From contig OX359246.1 of assembly GCA_947179485.1 (NCBI GenBank), positions 17,670,001-17,734,000 of the forward strand: 64,000 nt of DNA. Reading direction: 5' to 3'. The notes beneath the pieces were generated by a model that worked only from the letters and a program-made list of their open reading frames with translations, was not told the DNA's origin and made no database searches. Shown here piece by piece: positions 1 through 11,847 of the stretch (position 1 is the stretch's first letter; every line of letters starts with the position of its first letter). Source of the stretch: Allacma fusca (lineage: Eukaryota; Arthropoda; Collembola; Symphypleona; Sminthuridae). Made by a program: the position numbers and the translations under genes.

Positions 1-1003
1 ATTCAAACCAAAACAGTTTTGAATTAATGATAATTTTCTGAGCTGAAGTCTGGTATTTGCCAAATGTGTCAAGACATTCCTGGAGATGGTATCGCAAAAG
101 AGATGCAAATTCTTGATGTGCGCGACTTGGTTCTGTAGAAGGAGGTTAGGCAAAGATTCATTATCTCGGATGTTCAGAAAAAGACACGTTGGCCTGCACA
201 TCCGCATAATATTTTGCAGAAACTGAACATGCGAGCATCGGTCGCAATAATCTATAAATGTGAAGATTTTCACAGACGTCAGCCGGATGGCACGTTTAAC
301 TAGTGCCTCATTCAGCTGCAACCCCGGATTATTGTTTGCAGTTATTGTTAATTCCGCAATACTGCCTTCGTTTTTTTCCAGGAAGAGACTGAGTTGTGAC
401 TGATCCAGATCCACACCATCCTCGTCGGGCAAGACTAGAGTTAAGCTCTTACAGGTATTGCTGTTAGCGGAGACCAAATTTATGAACGTCGGATCAGTGA
501 AAGATGTTCCTTTTACATGGAAATTTTGAAAGGGCGACGGGAAATGTTGGAATGAATGACGTTCTCGTTTCCGAAGTAGCACAGAAAAATTCTCCAATTT
601 CTGTGAGTTCTCTTCTAGCGACACTGCCAAACAGGCCCTTAAAGATTTACTTGCACCAATGTTCCAGGATTTGCAGACCAAGCGACACGTTTTCAGTAAC
701 TTGACATCCCGAAGTTCCTCAAGGACGATTTCCGACACCTAAAAATTGGAAAATTAAGCCGTCATTCATTTAAATAGCCCTCATTAGTAAATAAAATGAG
801 TATATATAATTTGAAGTGAGTGCCAACATTGATTTTGCACTAACAATACGTAATTACTATTAATTTACTCCAATAAACTTACATACCAAAGTTGGAACTG
901 TTTGGACCAATCCCTGGTCTTCATTTGTGGGGTCCGTTTCCGATGATTCTGTTCTTCCGTTGGAATTCTCATTTTTCCGAAACCGCTTCCTGTTCTGCTC
1001 CAT
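1..1003 (-). CDS. F-box/LRR protein, copy A (partial, runs off left edge)
   Basis: Exons on the minus strand are 887-1003 (starts with ATG, 39 codons, ends in TTG before donor gtatgt) and from 737 past the window start (acceptor ctaaaaattttt..AG then GTG TCG GAA). I translated exon 2 to position 1 by hand and found no stop. The F-box spans the junction: VPTL from exon 1, then VSEIVLEELRDVKLLKTCRL and VCKSW from exon 2. F-box proteins usually link a substrate to Skp1-cullin ubiquitin ligases; the downstream leucine-rich stretches would be the substrate-binding part. It is the first of five tandem paralogues in one orientation. Exon 2 must not be read as starting at its GTG: the conserved splice site and the F-box continuity show it is an internal exon. 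The 3' half lies outside the window. Confidence 0.88.
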
Positions 1004-1406
1004 TCGTTTCCTTTTAACTTACAACTGTGAAAAATAAAAAAGAAATAGGCAAAAATTAAATTTTTGAGTCTCTACCCAGTGTTTCAAAATGACATTGTAA
1101 TTTGTAATGTATACGAGCAATATTTTGTTTATTAGTTTAACTAGCTTTTAAACGGCTGAAAATATGTTTTATTAGTTACAAGTAAATTACAATTATTTTA
1201 AATTATAGTTACACATATATTGATGGTCCCAATTACCCTTATCCTTGTATGTACTGCAACAACACAAATTAAATGTTAAATACAATACGTCGGTAAATGT
1301 CTTCTGAAACGTCGCGGAGAAGCTCGAAACATACGTCTTATGTAACTCCACTCATAGCACTCAACGACTACCACAGGACGCATCCATTGCCGTGTTTCTT
1401 CCAGAG
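1004..1406. other. Upstream spacer of copy A
   Basis: Non-coding sequence that aligns by eye with the regions upstream of copies B, C, D and E (shared landmarks: a GT-rich run, 'acaacacaaattaaatg', 'ggtaaa..ttctgaaacgtcgcgg'). I see no gene in it. It probably contains the promoter of copy A, but no clear TATA box stands out. Confidence 0.6.
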
Positions 1407-1415
1407 ATCGTTTAT

Positions 1416-3822
1416 GGAAACCTCAAGTTAGCCGACGCCGGACGAACGTCGGGACAAGTCAGCCGTCGTATGTCGGCTCCATCTTCAACTTAGCCGACGT
1501 CCGACGTTTCGCACAAGTTGGCCGACGCCGACGTACTTCGGCTCAATCATCAACTTAGCCGACGTCTGACAACCGACGTTTCGCACAAGTTGGCCGACGC
1601 CGACGGACGTCGGGACGATTGAATTAGACAAGGCTAGTCTTTCTGATCGAGTTCGGGAAACTCGAGGTTTCGAGTTCGAGTATTTTTCGTACCGTTTGCT
1701 TTCGAGTCGGTTTCGGGTACCAAGTTTTCGACCCGAAAAATTGGGTCGAGTTTGCAAAATCTACCGGTCCCTACCAAAACTCGAAAGTAAAAACTTATTT
1801 TGGAAGTATTGATTCATGTTACTTTAACAATAAAAATTGACCTACCTGCCACCCCTGATTAGTAAAAATATGCAGTTTTTGTGGAAAACCTCAAAGAAAA
1901 CAAAACAGTCTCTGTACGCAGCAAGTATTTGTACATGACCGTATAATACACCAATACCTAAGTTTTATTAGCGCACGAAGCTAAGTACACTAATATGTTA
2001 AGGATGGCGCGTGAATTCTTCGGTATTCCTGGCATTCCTATCTAGCGTGCTTTTTGGTTGGCTCCGACATTTTAACACTGAAATGTTTGGCTACTCAAGG
2101 AGATACGATATGGAAGTTACCGCTTTTAATATCGTGGTTAAAGTTGGCATATAACAAGTTTATCGAAGCAACAATGAAGAGCATTACGGAGGGATGGCCG
2201 GTTGTACCAAATTATAATGAAAGTTTGAAATCATATTGAAGAAAATTAAAACGACACAGTGATTGCTGCATTATTTTGATTTTACAAAAAAATGCTTTGT
2301 TTGATGCTCATTTTCTGGGACTGTGTGATGTTGCATTTTACGTAAATTTTGTGTCTGGTTTCGGTTCGAGTTCGAGTCGATTTCTAGTATGCCATTTTTT
2401 AACGGTCTCGGGTACAAGAAAATTTCCCGACTCGAATGTCCCGGTTTCGAGTTCGAGCCCAAAAGTGGAATTTAAACCGGGTTTTTGTTTCGAGTCGAGT
2501 CGAGCCCAACTATTTGTTACCGATAGAAACACTAGACAAGGCTAAAAGATGGGCTTGGATTATTCGACAAATTTCACAGGTGTTTTAGCCGGGCGGTAAA
2601 CCCCGAGGTACAGAGGGTACACACTGCACCTCTGTTAAGATCCCAGAGAAGTATTAAATTGCACCGCTAGAAAAATATGGTGTTATTTATTGGTAAGTAA
2701 CTTTAAGTAGGACACTATTAAGGTGTTTTTATTGGACACAACATACTGCACTTTTATATTTCAATAAAATAAAATTGCACGTCTGTTGGTGGAATTCCTC
2801 CCTCCATTTCAGTAGATGATGAAATATCAGAATTACCAAAGATTAATTGCATTCAACACTAAATTAAGATGCTAGGAAATGCAAAATTCAGAGATATAGT
2901 GTGGCAAAAAAGAACCCTTCTCGTAAACCAATATTTAATTATCATAGTAAATGTCATACAAAGTAATATATTTTGGAATATTTTGATTATCGAAGGCTAT
3001 TTGTATTAGATAATTATAAACTACTACCATTACATTTTAAAAATTCAATAGTTCGTGTAATACTTAACTATAGTAATAAAATTTTCCTTGCTGGAATAAT
3101 CGATTTGTGTAATCTTAATGAATCATAGTATCTGCACTGTAAAATTGATAACACAGTTAGTGCAAAACATATGTAGTAAGTTTATAGTTAATAGGTCAGG
3201 AGGAATTCAAAACAGTATAAAGGAAATGCATGCGTGAAACACGTCAACATTAATTGTAAAATTCATTGTAAAAAAGCTTATCCATGAAATTTTAAATTTG
3301 TGATAAAGTATTTTCATTCCAGGACTCGACCTTCAATATCATTTGAAGTTCAATTTAAATTCCCGCCCTTGTACTGGGAACTGAATTCTCTAAAAATCTT
3401 AAGGTCAAGCACAGGTCGTACTTGCACCTGCTCTGAAAATTAATTGGCCAACCTGAACTTAACCCGAAAACTGATGGTCTACTTGAACTTCCTCAGCACT
3501 GCTTAGTAACAAATTACTAGGATTCAAAAATCGCTAAAACACCTGTGAAATTTGTCGAATAATCAAAGCCCATCTTTTAGCCTTGTCTAATTCAATTGTC
3601 CCGACGTCCGTCGGCGTCGGCCAACTTGTGCGAAACGTCGGTTGTCGGACGTCGGCTAAGTTTATGATTGAGCCGACGTACGTCGGCGGACTTGTCCCGA
3701 CGTTCGTCGGCGTCGGCCAACTTGTGCGAAACGTCGGACGTCGGCTAAGTTGAAGATGGAGCCGACGTATGACGGCTGACTTGTCCCGACGTTCGTCGGG
3801 CGTCGGCTAACTTGAGGTTTCC
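1416..3822. mobile_element. MULE-like DNA transposon, non-autonomous, long TIRs
   Basis: The element begins GGAAACCTCAAGTTAGCC and ends with its exact reverse complement. The inverted arms run about 1416-1634 and 3590-3822 and are built from GTCGGC/GCCGAC-rich sub-repeats. It is flanked by a perfect 9-bp direct repeat, atcgtttat, at 1407-1415 and 3823-3831. A 9-bp target duplication with TIRs longer than 200 bp is the hallmark of Mutator-like elements. The inverted arm continues inward beyond a later insertion: 2535-2600 pairs with 3525-3590. I see no transposase, so it would need an enzyme from elsewhere. Confidence 0.82.
1635..2534. mobile_element. hAT-like non-autonomous element nested in the MULE
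   Basis: A 900-bp insertion splits the left arm of the MULE. Its ends are TAGTCTTTCTGATCG and, inverted, TAGTGTTTCTATCGG. It is flanked by a perfect 8-bp duplication, gacaaggc, at 1627-1634 and 2535-2542. The right MULE arm provides the empty site. Subterminal regions are rich in GAGTTCGAG-type repeats in both orientations. Short ORFs are present but none resembles a transposase. Confidence 0.8.
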
Positions 3823-3841
3823 ATCGTTTATTCTATCATTA

Positions 3842-4576
3842 GGCGGCTTACATGTTTTACGTCACGCAAAATTTCTCAAATATTTACTACCGCCCACGAA
3901 ATGTAACGCGCATGTAACGCTTATTGTTAGATAAAGAGGTACCACCCAACCGTAGCGCATATTTACCTATATTGAACATTGTAATTAAACAACTTCGTTG
4001 AAAATATTTTCTGTGCAAAGTATTAACAATACTTATGTACTAAAATCTACAAATGAGCACTGGTACCATTCAAGGAAATCTGAAATAACTTTGATATGTT
4101 TTTCACATTCCTTGTCAGCAGGATACGAACGGATAACTTCTTCATTTGCTGCTTCAATGTCTTCACTAGATTTATAGGATCATCATTGAACATTTCCTCA
4201 TTTGACTATTTGTAGGCAATATTAAGATTATACGTAACCTGACAATTAACCAGTGTTCGATAATTTCATTGCCGATTAATTTTCAATTCAGCATCAATAG
4301 ACTGTGCACCTTGTAAATGAGTAGCGAATTTATCATGTGGTAGCATGACTCCAGCTGGATCCCATGATAGTGGTATCATACGACGCTACATTGGATCAAT
4401 TTATTTTTAATTGATTTCAAGGATGTACATATGTTCAAATTGTACACGCATTAAATTTGCGTTACGTGTATGTCTACAATTCGACCACCATTTTGTCGTA
4501 ACTACAATGTAACGGCAGGAGATTTGACCACCTACCGACCTACCGACCTACCGTTACATAATAAATGCAAACCGCC
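3842..4576. mobile_element. PIF/Harbinger-like MITE
   Basis: A 735-bp segment has inverted ends GGCGGCTTACATGTTTTACG and, from the right end, GGCGGTTTGCATTTATTATG. It lies between TTA trinucleotides at 3839-3841 and 4577-4579, the target duplication typical of PIF/Harbinger. The sister spacers B, C and D continue straight from the left flank to the right flank ('...atatgcgttctatgcagatata'), which supports insertion. No coding capacity is seen. The stretch acctaccg is repeated near the right end. Confidence 0.68.
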
Positions 4577-4619
4577 TTATATGCGTTCTATGCAGATATA
4601 ATTACGACACGCTACGTAC

Positions 4620-5398
4620 TAGAGCTGGGACCCGGAAGCGGGTTTTTGGATTCGGGGCGGCCCGAACCCGGCCCGGCCGGGTTTTTGGCCGGGTTCGGGC
4701 TGTAAATACGAACTTAAGTCGGGCTCCGACCGGGTTCGGGCTGCACTAAACCAATGAAACCGGGTTAAGATCGGGCTTGGGCCTGTATTTAAATTTCAGT
4801 TCGGGTTTCGGGTGGGCCAGAAATTACAAATGACCTGACGATCCTACTAGAATAGCATTTAGTACAGATAGGTGACATACATATTTGACGTTGCGCAGAG
4901 TTCAATCATTGCTTTCACGTATGTATATTTGTAATAAATAATAGTTCATTGTATTTAATACGTACATATGCTCTTTGAAACAATCCCTCCCGCTTGATAG
5001 TTTATGTTCAAAAATTTTCAGAGCCAAAAATAAGTTTTACTCCTTTAGAACTCGCTTATTGAATGTGATGAGTAGGAATGGATAATATATGTATGATGTA
5101 AATATAATCGAATATGTAAACAAAGGCTTCATATAGGATTCTGTTGTTTCTAAAAAGTCGGGTTTTCATCGGGTTTTAAAATCATTTAAAGATCGGGTTT
5201 TTAGCGGGTTCGGGTTGTAAACAATTTTGGAGACCGGGTTTTTAACGGGTTCGGGCTTCACAAAATTTAAGGTTAATAAAACGGGCCGGGTTGAATATCA
5301 AATATTTAGCCCGTTGGCGGATCGGGTCGGGCTAATAGAGTATTTGGTCGGGTTTCTTCCGGGTTCGGGCCTAAAGTCAAGCCCGAATCCCACCTCTA
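4620..5398. mobile_element. hAT-like MITE with CGGGTT-rich ends
   Basis: The 779-bp element starts TAGAGCTGGGACCCGG and ends with the inverted counterpart of TAGAGGTGGGATTCGG. The flanking 8-mers are ctacgtac (4612-4619) and ctacatac (5399-5406), one mismatch apart. Units B (near 25236) and E (near 46669) carry the uninterrupted 'gctacgtactatttatt', so they are empty sites. The ends are dense in CGGGTTCGGGC repeats in both orientations. It contains no transposase. Confidence 0.78.
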
Positions 5399-5406
5399 CT
5401 ACATAC

Positions 5407-6540
5407 TAATTATTGACACAAGTATGTAATTGCTCTTGCGTTCCCGACAATTCCCTCTGCGAATATTCAGCACCACCTGTAATTACAAACTTTCTCTCTT
5501 TTGACAGAAAACGGCAAACTTTGTAATTTTCCTTTTCTAGGTTGTAGTGTCAATGTTTGTCAAAATGTCATGGTTTACAAATATAGTTGCACAAGAGGGT
5601 TAACACCCTTGTATATCATTGTCTTGAATAATGATTACTGACACCGGGTTTGATTAGACAGGAAATCAAACCAAGAACTGTGAAGCTTTTACGTTTTCCA
5701 ACCAAACATAAGAACGACATGTCTTCAGCAGAGGCATTTGTAAATGTAAGATTGTGCAATTTCCATTGCCGTTCCAGGAAGTGGAGCCCTGTATTTTAGC
5801 ATATTCTGTTCCAGGTTTACGTCAAAATTCGTATAATCGACATCAAGAACGCGAATCAAAAATAACTTTTTTTGAGGATTTTTGCATTACATTTTGTTCC
5901 AAGCAAAATCTGCTGAAATTTCTTTTGATGCTAAATTGTAATGAATTTCAAGGGCTTTCAGGGAGGGGGGAGAGTAAAAACACGACCTATATCTGTAGAA
6001 CACTGCGGTCCCTGAGGATTTTCGTCATGATCTGTAAAACAGAGTAGAGCTTCGGTTCGGGGCGTCCCGAGATTGTCGGGACAAAATTTTAGATTAATTA
6101 TTTCAGGACCAAATCGTGACGAACTTTTTTGTCCCGAATATTTAGGGACGGGGCAGATCAATAGATCGGGATAGAAAAGAATATCTGAACAGTATATTAC
6201 TACTGTACAAATGAAAATGTATGGAAGTTGTTCCGTTTAAAATTTGTGATTCTATGCGTGATTACGTTTTTTAATAAATTTTCATCACAGTTGAAGGCAT
6301 TTTGCTACTCCCCTACCCCTTCATCATTGGGTATCATTTTTTAGTCCAGCCACCCACCCTCCTTGGACTGTGATATCATGAATGGGCATTGTATGTTTGA
6401 AATGTTGTAGTAGCCGGTAATTTTGAATCCACGTGGATTGATAATTTGCAAGCGTAAAAATAAACAATGCATTCCACTTTAGCGTCCATCTATTTTTAAA
6501 AAACTTTTGAGCAAGGAATAGGATTTTTTATCATTATGGT
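5407..6540. other. Duplicated spacer with a degenerate CGGGAC-rich repeat
   Basis: This is paralogous to 25240-26000, 33360-33800, 40450-40760 and 46680-46980. Around 6045-6175 lies a GC-richer patch with repeated 'cgggac/gtcccg' words. A similar patch recurs at 25700-26120 and 35155-35300, and it is probably an old TIR element. I see no gene. Confidence 0.5.
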
Positions 6541-7738
6541 TAGGCTTGGGAATATTTCGCTAAATTTTGCGTTGAAATTTCGCAAATTAAAATTTATTTT
6601 TCGCAAATTTCGCAAAAATTTGCAGATCATTTCGCAACTTTCGCAGCCTTTAGTTTTTATTGAATGGCAGTCTAAAAGAAGTACCTTAAATATTATAGAA
6701 AATACCGTTACACCGAATCGCTGAAATTGTAATAATTACTATCATTGTTGTCATCCGAATTGTCTGGGTGAACTGTTGAATCGTGAATTACCACTCGCAT
6801 ATGAAAGTCAACATTTTCTTAGGTAAGTTTTAGGCGCTGGGGAGCAAGAAGCTTTTATAAATAATAAAAGCTTGTCTCAACTGGAGCGCTACTACTAGGT
6901 ACGGAAATTACTTTTACTACCAACTCCGACAAATACGGTATGTTTCGAGAAAATTTCAGACAAAATTCCATAGCGTCTATTTCCGCCGACTAAAATTCTC
7001 CATTTTCCTCAGTGTACCGTGTTGAATCAAATCTTCTAATGGAATTGCCCTGTTCAAAACTTTTGAAAGCGACGATTAAACGCCCTTGCGAATGTTTTCC
7101 GGGCAAAATCAAGGATCCAGAATTTGAGCGTCTTCCCAGTGTTTATTTGTTGGGTGTTTTTTATTGAGATAAAGCGACAATTTATCAGTCCACTTTGCGG
7201 AAACTGTTAGCTGTGAAATTGTATTTTTTAATCTGTTTGTATTTTCATTTCTCTTAATTACTTTTATTGTTCAACTATTTACTGCAAGCTGGCAGAATTT
7301 CCCCCTTAAATTTGAAACGTTATTTAAAGAATTTACTACATTAAAAGTTGGCTCCACGAAAATTATTGAGTAAAAGCAATGCGATAAATCATAGGATTTA
7401 AATATGTGAAGTAATGCAAACTCGAAAGGACGGGGCACGTTTCTACAGCATGAGTGTCAGTTGTTTGTTGAATAGACATACCACCTAATTTAATAATAAA
7501 AATTTCAAAATATTACTGGTCTACGTAAAATATTTTACAAGATTCAGGATTTTGTAATGCGATTTAATATTTCGCACTTAAACTTCCCATTTCGCAAATT
7601 TCGCATTTTTCGCAAATTTCGCAATTTATTTTTTCATTTTTGGATTCTACCGACATCTGGGGTTACGTTTCACTCCCATGGGAGTACCGTAACTAATCGT
7701 TTTTAGAATTTCGCATTTTTCGCAAAATCCCAAGCCTA
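6541..7738. mobile_element. TIR element rich in TTTCGCAAA
   Basis: The segment begins TAGGCTTGGGAATATTTCGC and ends with the inverted form of TAGGCTTGGGATTTTGCG. Both subterminal regions are packed with 'atttcgcaaatttcgc' words, in inverted orientation at the two ends. The end sequence resembles hAT MITEs, but the flanking 8-mers (attatggt, gttattac) match at only four positions. The target duplication is therefore unproven. No coding region is seen. Confidence 0.62.
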
Positions 7739-9224
7739 GTTATTACATTAGGGCATTATTTTATTTCCCGAAAATGTTTGTTAATAATTTATTGTAGTGA
7801 GTAATGTATCTGACGAAATACAACGATGACATCATGTAACGAAAAATTTACCCACCCACTATGTCACTTGCTGTCACTATATCCTGGTTAAACCTACCTA
7901 CTACGCTGGTGATATCATTTGTGTTACTTCCCGATCAGGACGGGACAGTTTCGGGACGTTAATTCAGGTTCATAATACCCTAGATTGATACATTTCACTT
8001 TGCCTAAAATTCCCCCTTTAGTTCCCCGAAACCCCAAAATATTTGGGGATCAGAGGACTCGCAAACAGGGCCTTAGCAACATATTATGCAAATGCGACTA
8101 AGGAAAGGGACTAAAATCTGTGCGCTTATTATGGTTTTAATATTCTGCATTCTTTCAGTGAAAATGTATTATATTATTATATATATAATTTATTATTTAT
8201 ACACATGGATGAGCATACACCTTTTCTTCCCAAGCTGAATTCTACCCAACAGAATATTAAATTTCTCTTGATTTAAACAAAATCTTTATCCAAACTTGTC
8301 AGAACCCCAAACATTTACCTATAGGACAAACCCCAGGTTTCCAGCGGGCAAAAGAATAAAATATGGTCGGCATTTTTTCTGGAAATTGTGTATTCTAATT
8401 ATTTATTTACAATCTAATTTTGGTAAATTAATATCTCAGGAATGTAGGGAACTGGAAGACTTATAGAGTTCAAGCAGTGTTGGAGCAAAACTGAGAAAAA
8501 CGTATTTGAAAATGATTATATGCATGAAACTCTTATGGTTTACTTAAGGAGTTGTCAAAACAAATCCCAAAATATTATCACTTCGTTCAAACTACTGTGT
8601 ACAAATTATTAGCTTAGCACACTACAGAAAATTTGGTTAGAATTGTACAGGACCCAAAGATTACTAAAGTGTTGATCTTTAATATGTCCTTGGATATAAA
8701 CACAGTTAGATGTGTAGGGTTTACAGTACAACCATACTTGGAAAAATAAAATATTCGCAGCCATACTTAGTTATTTCATAATTATGTCTCTTACTTATTA
8801 GTACACAACATAAAATTTGGTTAGAACAGTACAGGACGCAGAGAGCACTAACAGAGAAGACGTCAGGCATTCATTATAGAAAAACGTCTTCATTTAACAA
8901 TGCACATATGTGCATAAGTCGAGATCACCATATTTTATTACTCAAATTGTGTACGCGCAAATAGTATTTTTCACATGAAAATTATGTTGTTGGAAACTTA
9001 ATTGAAAAATCCACACGAGCAAACTATCTAATGTTGATACAGTCATGAGTGCATTGAAACAATAAAAAAAATTTAAGTTTTAATTAATTTTACAAATATT
9101 TTGCAAGACAGAGCCAGAATAATTATTGTACAGCGTAATTTATCATACGACTAATAATAATCAATTGATACTTGCCATACACAAAAATACATTTTCGTTA
9201 TAGAAGAAAATTCTAAAAACCCAG
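7739..9224. other. Duplicated spacer, downstream block
   Basis: No gene is seen. The sequence is paralogous to 29010-29774, 37350-38091, 41740-42235 plus 43093-44169, and 47760-49640 (shared landmarks: 'ggaaattgtgtattc', 'aatatctcaggaatgta', 'aaaatttggttagaacagtac'). Confidence 0.55.
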
Positions 9225-9752
9225 ACCATTTTTATTTGTGCAAACCTGCTTATGACTACAACAATGAGCAGATGCTGGATTCCTTCTCTGACATACTCTT
9301 CTACAATTTTCTGGGGTTAGCTTGCAATGTTGCAATCGTTATAACTATAGCGGAACAAAAGTGGATAATATTGCAACCAATCTTATTATATATTTCGTCG
9401 ACATCGTTATTGAAGAAATGACCCAACCTCGGATTGCACTTGTGGTATTAGAAAATTATTTCTTATTAATTATTAAAATATTAGAAGTCCGATTTCATCA
9501 TAATTGGCGTACTCATGATACGATACTTGCATCACCCAACCACTATACATTCGTTGAGAGAAGAAATGATTGCATACGAAATGCACTATTAGAACAGATC
9601 AAGGCTTTGTTTTCTTCAGGAATTTATGGGCTGCGGATAAAATGAGACAAAATCATTACCTATATCTCTGCGCACTGGCCAGGAAATTGTCATTTTTAAT
9701 GAGAGAATTTCAGAGGAATTTCATATTTTTGTATTTGATTCTTCAGATGTAG
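9225..9752 (+). pseudogene. Decayed coding remnant, family unknown
   Basis: Three overlapping short frames (9236-9421, 9322-9645, 9570-9752) read like one protein broken by small indels. One frame carries hydrophobic stretches such as LACNVAIVITIA. The next continues with charged, protein-like sequence (FVERRNDCIRNALLEQIKAL, then SSGIYGL), and a third adds MRQNHYLYLCALARKLSFLM. The last part is faintly reminiscent of the ligand-binding S2 region of ionotropic receptors, but that is a guess. It has no counterpart in the other spacers, so it may be a gene fragment carried in by a repeat. Confidence 0.35.
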
Positions 9753-10779
9753 CTACGCTCTTTCATGTAATGGTCACATGGCTGTTGGGTACTTGCATGT
9801 TGGTTTTGGAGATACTTGCTCTGTTTGTTAGGAAACGTGTTGCTTCTTGTTAGTCGAACAGCATTACAGAAGAACACTGAACTGATTAAATGTATGCACA
9901 TAATTACTACATCCTACAAAAGCCCAGTCAATTTGCGAACAAACCTGTCTTCAAGCAGTAATGCATCACTTTGAGCTATATGATACTATATAATTATTTA
10001 TTAGAGAAGCCTGTTAAGCACTTAAACGACTAAAACTAAAACTTTAAGTTTTTTGTGTTCATGAATAGAGTAAATTTGTGTGAATAAATATTACAAGTCT
10101 AATATTTACATGATAAATTAATAGCAACAAGCATACACCTTTCCCCCCGTAGTCCACATTCACTTCAACAGACGACAGAAGTGACAGCAAATTTCACTCA
10201 TTGTCAATTTAAATTTTTAAATTTTTTTTAAAAATTGCGGACATTAACCTGTAAAACAATCCTAAGAAGACCCCCAATGTACAAATTACTCTGACCGTTG
10301 TTCTCTATCATATCACATATTGAAGCCTAAGAAATTTGCATGACAAGCTTATATGGTTTGCTTTAGTAGTAGGCAAAACAAATACCAAAATATTATCACT
10401 TCATTCATACTACCCTGTACAAATTATTAGCATACGTCAGAACATTTGACTAGAAATGAACATGACGCAAAGATCAGTAAAGAGTAGATGTCAGTCATTC
10501 ATATTACAAAAACATCCAAATGTGACAATTTGTTCCGTGATATTCATAATTCAAATAAGTTGTGCAAGATCAAACAGTATGTCTCACACGAAAAATATTT
10601 TGTTGGACTACGAAAACGAAAATTGGCAGAATCAAACTTTTTAATGGTGTTGATTCAGCCATGACTTCCTTGAAAAACATTATTTTTTGGACCGTTTAAT
10701 TTATTTTTCAAATATTTTAGGGATAGAGCCAGAATAATTTTACAGTGTAATTTATCCTATTACTAAGTATAATTAATTA
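9753..10779. other. Spacer before the retrotransposon
   Basis: I see no gene here. The part from about 10140 to 10779 is a second, diverged copy of the block at 8600-9200, including 'aaatttggttagaac' type words and the run before 'ctaagtataattaatt'. The last four bases (10780-10783, atac) are the left target duplication of the LTR element. Confidence 0.5.
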
Positions 10780-10783
10780 ATAC

Positions 10784-11153
10784 TGTAACACCATAGGTTA
10801 AGTCTCCCCATGTTGTACACTTATTGGTGTCCAGCTATTGCTGAGGCACTTGCTACCCATTACTCCCGAACTCTCATCGTTACTCTCCAGCTCCCGCTTC
10901 TCGTATGCCTTACATGCCATATATAAGGCCAGCTCGCTCACAGACTATATAGTCTGTGTCGCACCGCTCCTACTGTTAACACCACATTAACTGTGCTCCT
11001 AATAAACTATTATTAAACCTTAACGTACATTTACCCGCTCATATTATTTATCCGGATATCCTCTCGTAGTTATCATCTGTCTACGGCTATGTAGGAACGG
11101 CACACAGGCTCTTATTGTAGGCACGGTTTTATCCCCCAAAGTACCATGCCACA
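10784..11153 (+). repeat. 5' LTR (370 bp)
   Basis: It begins TGTAACACCATAGG and ends CCATGCCACA. It is identical to 22351-22720 except for three substitutions. A possible polyadenylation signal, AATAAA, is at 11001-11006. Confidence 0.96.
10920..10957 (+). promoter_or_regulatory. LTR core promoter: TATA box and start-region palindrome
   Basis: TATATAA lies at 10920-10926. Fourteen bases further on is a perfect 18-bp palindrome, ACAGACTATATAGTCTGT (10940-10957). The palindrome sits about where transcription would start, so it could be an initiator element or a hairpin at the RNA 5' end. The 3' LTR has the same TATA box at 22487-22493. Confidence 0.7.
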
Positions 11154-11847
11154 ATTGGTGGAGGCTCCTCAAATATCTCGAATCCGGATATTTAATTAAA
11201 ATAAAAACTTTTTTGTGAAAATCTAACTATTCTACGAACTAAAACTTTAGTGAAAATAGTAAAAATTTCCAGACCCGTGATAGTGACAGTTACACTACTT
11301 ACGTACCAAGTACACCATACAAGACATACATTCCTTTGTTCTCGTACAGTGATTTTCCACCCGCTCACATACTCCACGGAAACTTTTTGAAAACTTTTAT
11401 TATTTTCCCGTGAACTTAATTAACTATTTGACCCGGTGACGGTTACATTCTCAATTTAATACTCGAATTTATGTCAAAAATCGACGTTTTTCTACACTCG
11501 CACCGGATCCGCCCAGGATCGACCCATCATCCCATGTTATAGGCCCGATGGTTTTCTCCCTTGGATTTCGGTTTTCACCCGCATAATCCCTGTTTTCAAC
11601 TGGATACCTGATATCGGACATCCCTTCTCGCTATTACAAAAACACACGCTACAGAGTTGGAAAATTCTACATCCGTTTTACAACCGTTTTCTCGATTTTG
11701 GCTGAATAAGATTCTGCCCGCCCGGATAGACTAGAGAATTGCACCGTCTTTTCCGGTAATATTATTTTGATTTTCTTCGCTAACAATTGGGCTCTTTCCT
11801 CTCCATCATTCTTTTACTGGTTACACATCCCGTAATCCTTCGCCACA
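11154..11847 (+). other. Primer-binding site and 5' leader of the retrotransposon
   Basis: After two spacer bases the sequence reads TGGTGGAGGCTCCTC (11156-11170). It starts with TGG, the complement of a tRNA CCA end. I cannot name the tRNA. The remaining ~680 bases are an untranslated leader with no ORF on the sense strand. Confidence 0.65.

Noticed and set aside
6541..7738. 8-bp target duplication
   Set aside because: The flanks attatggt and gttattac agree at only four of eight bases. The element was kept, but without a superfamily proof.
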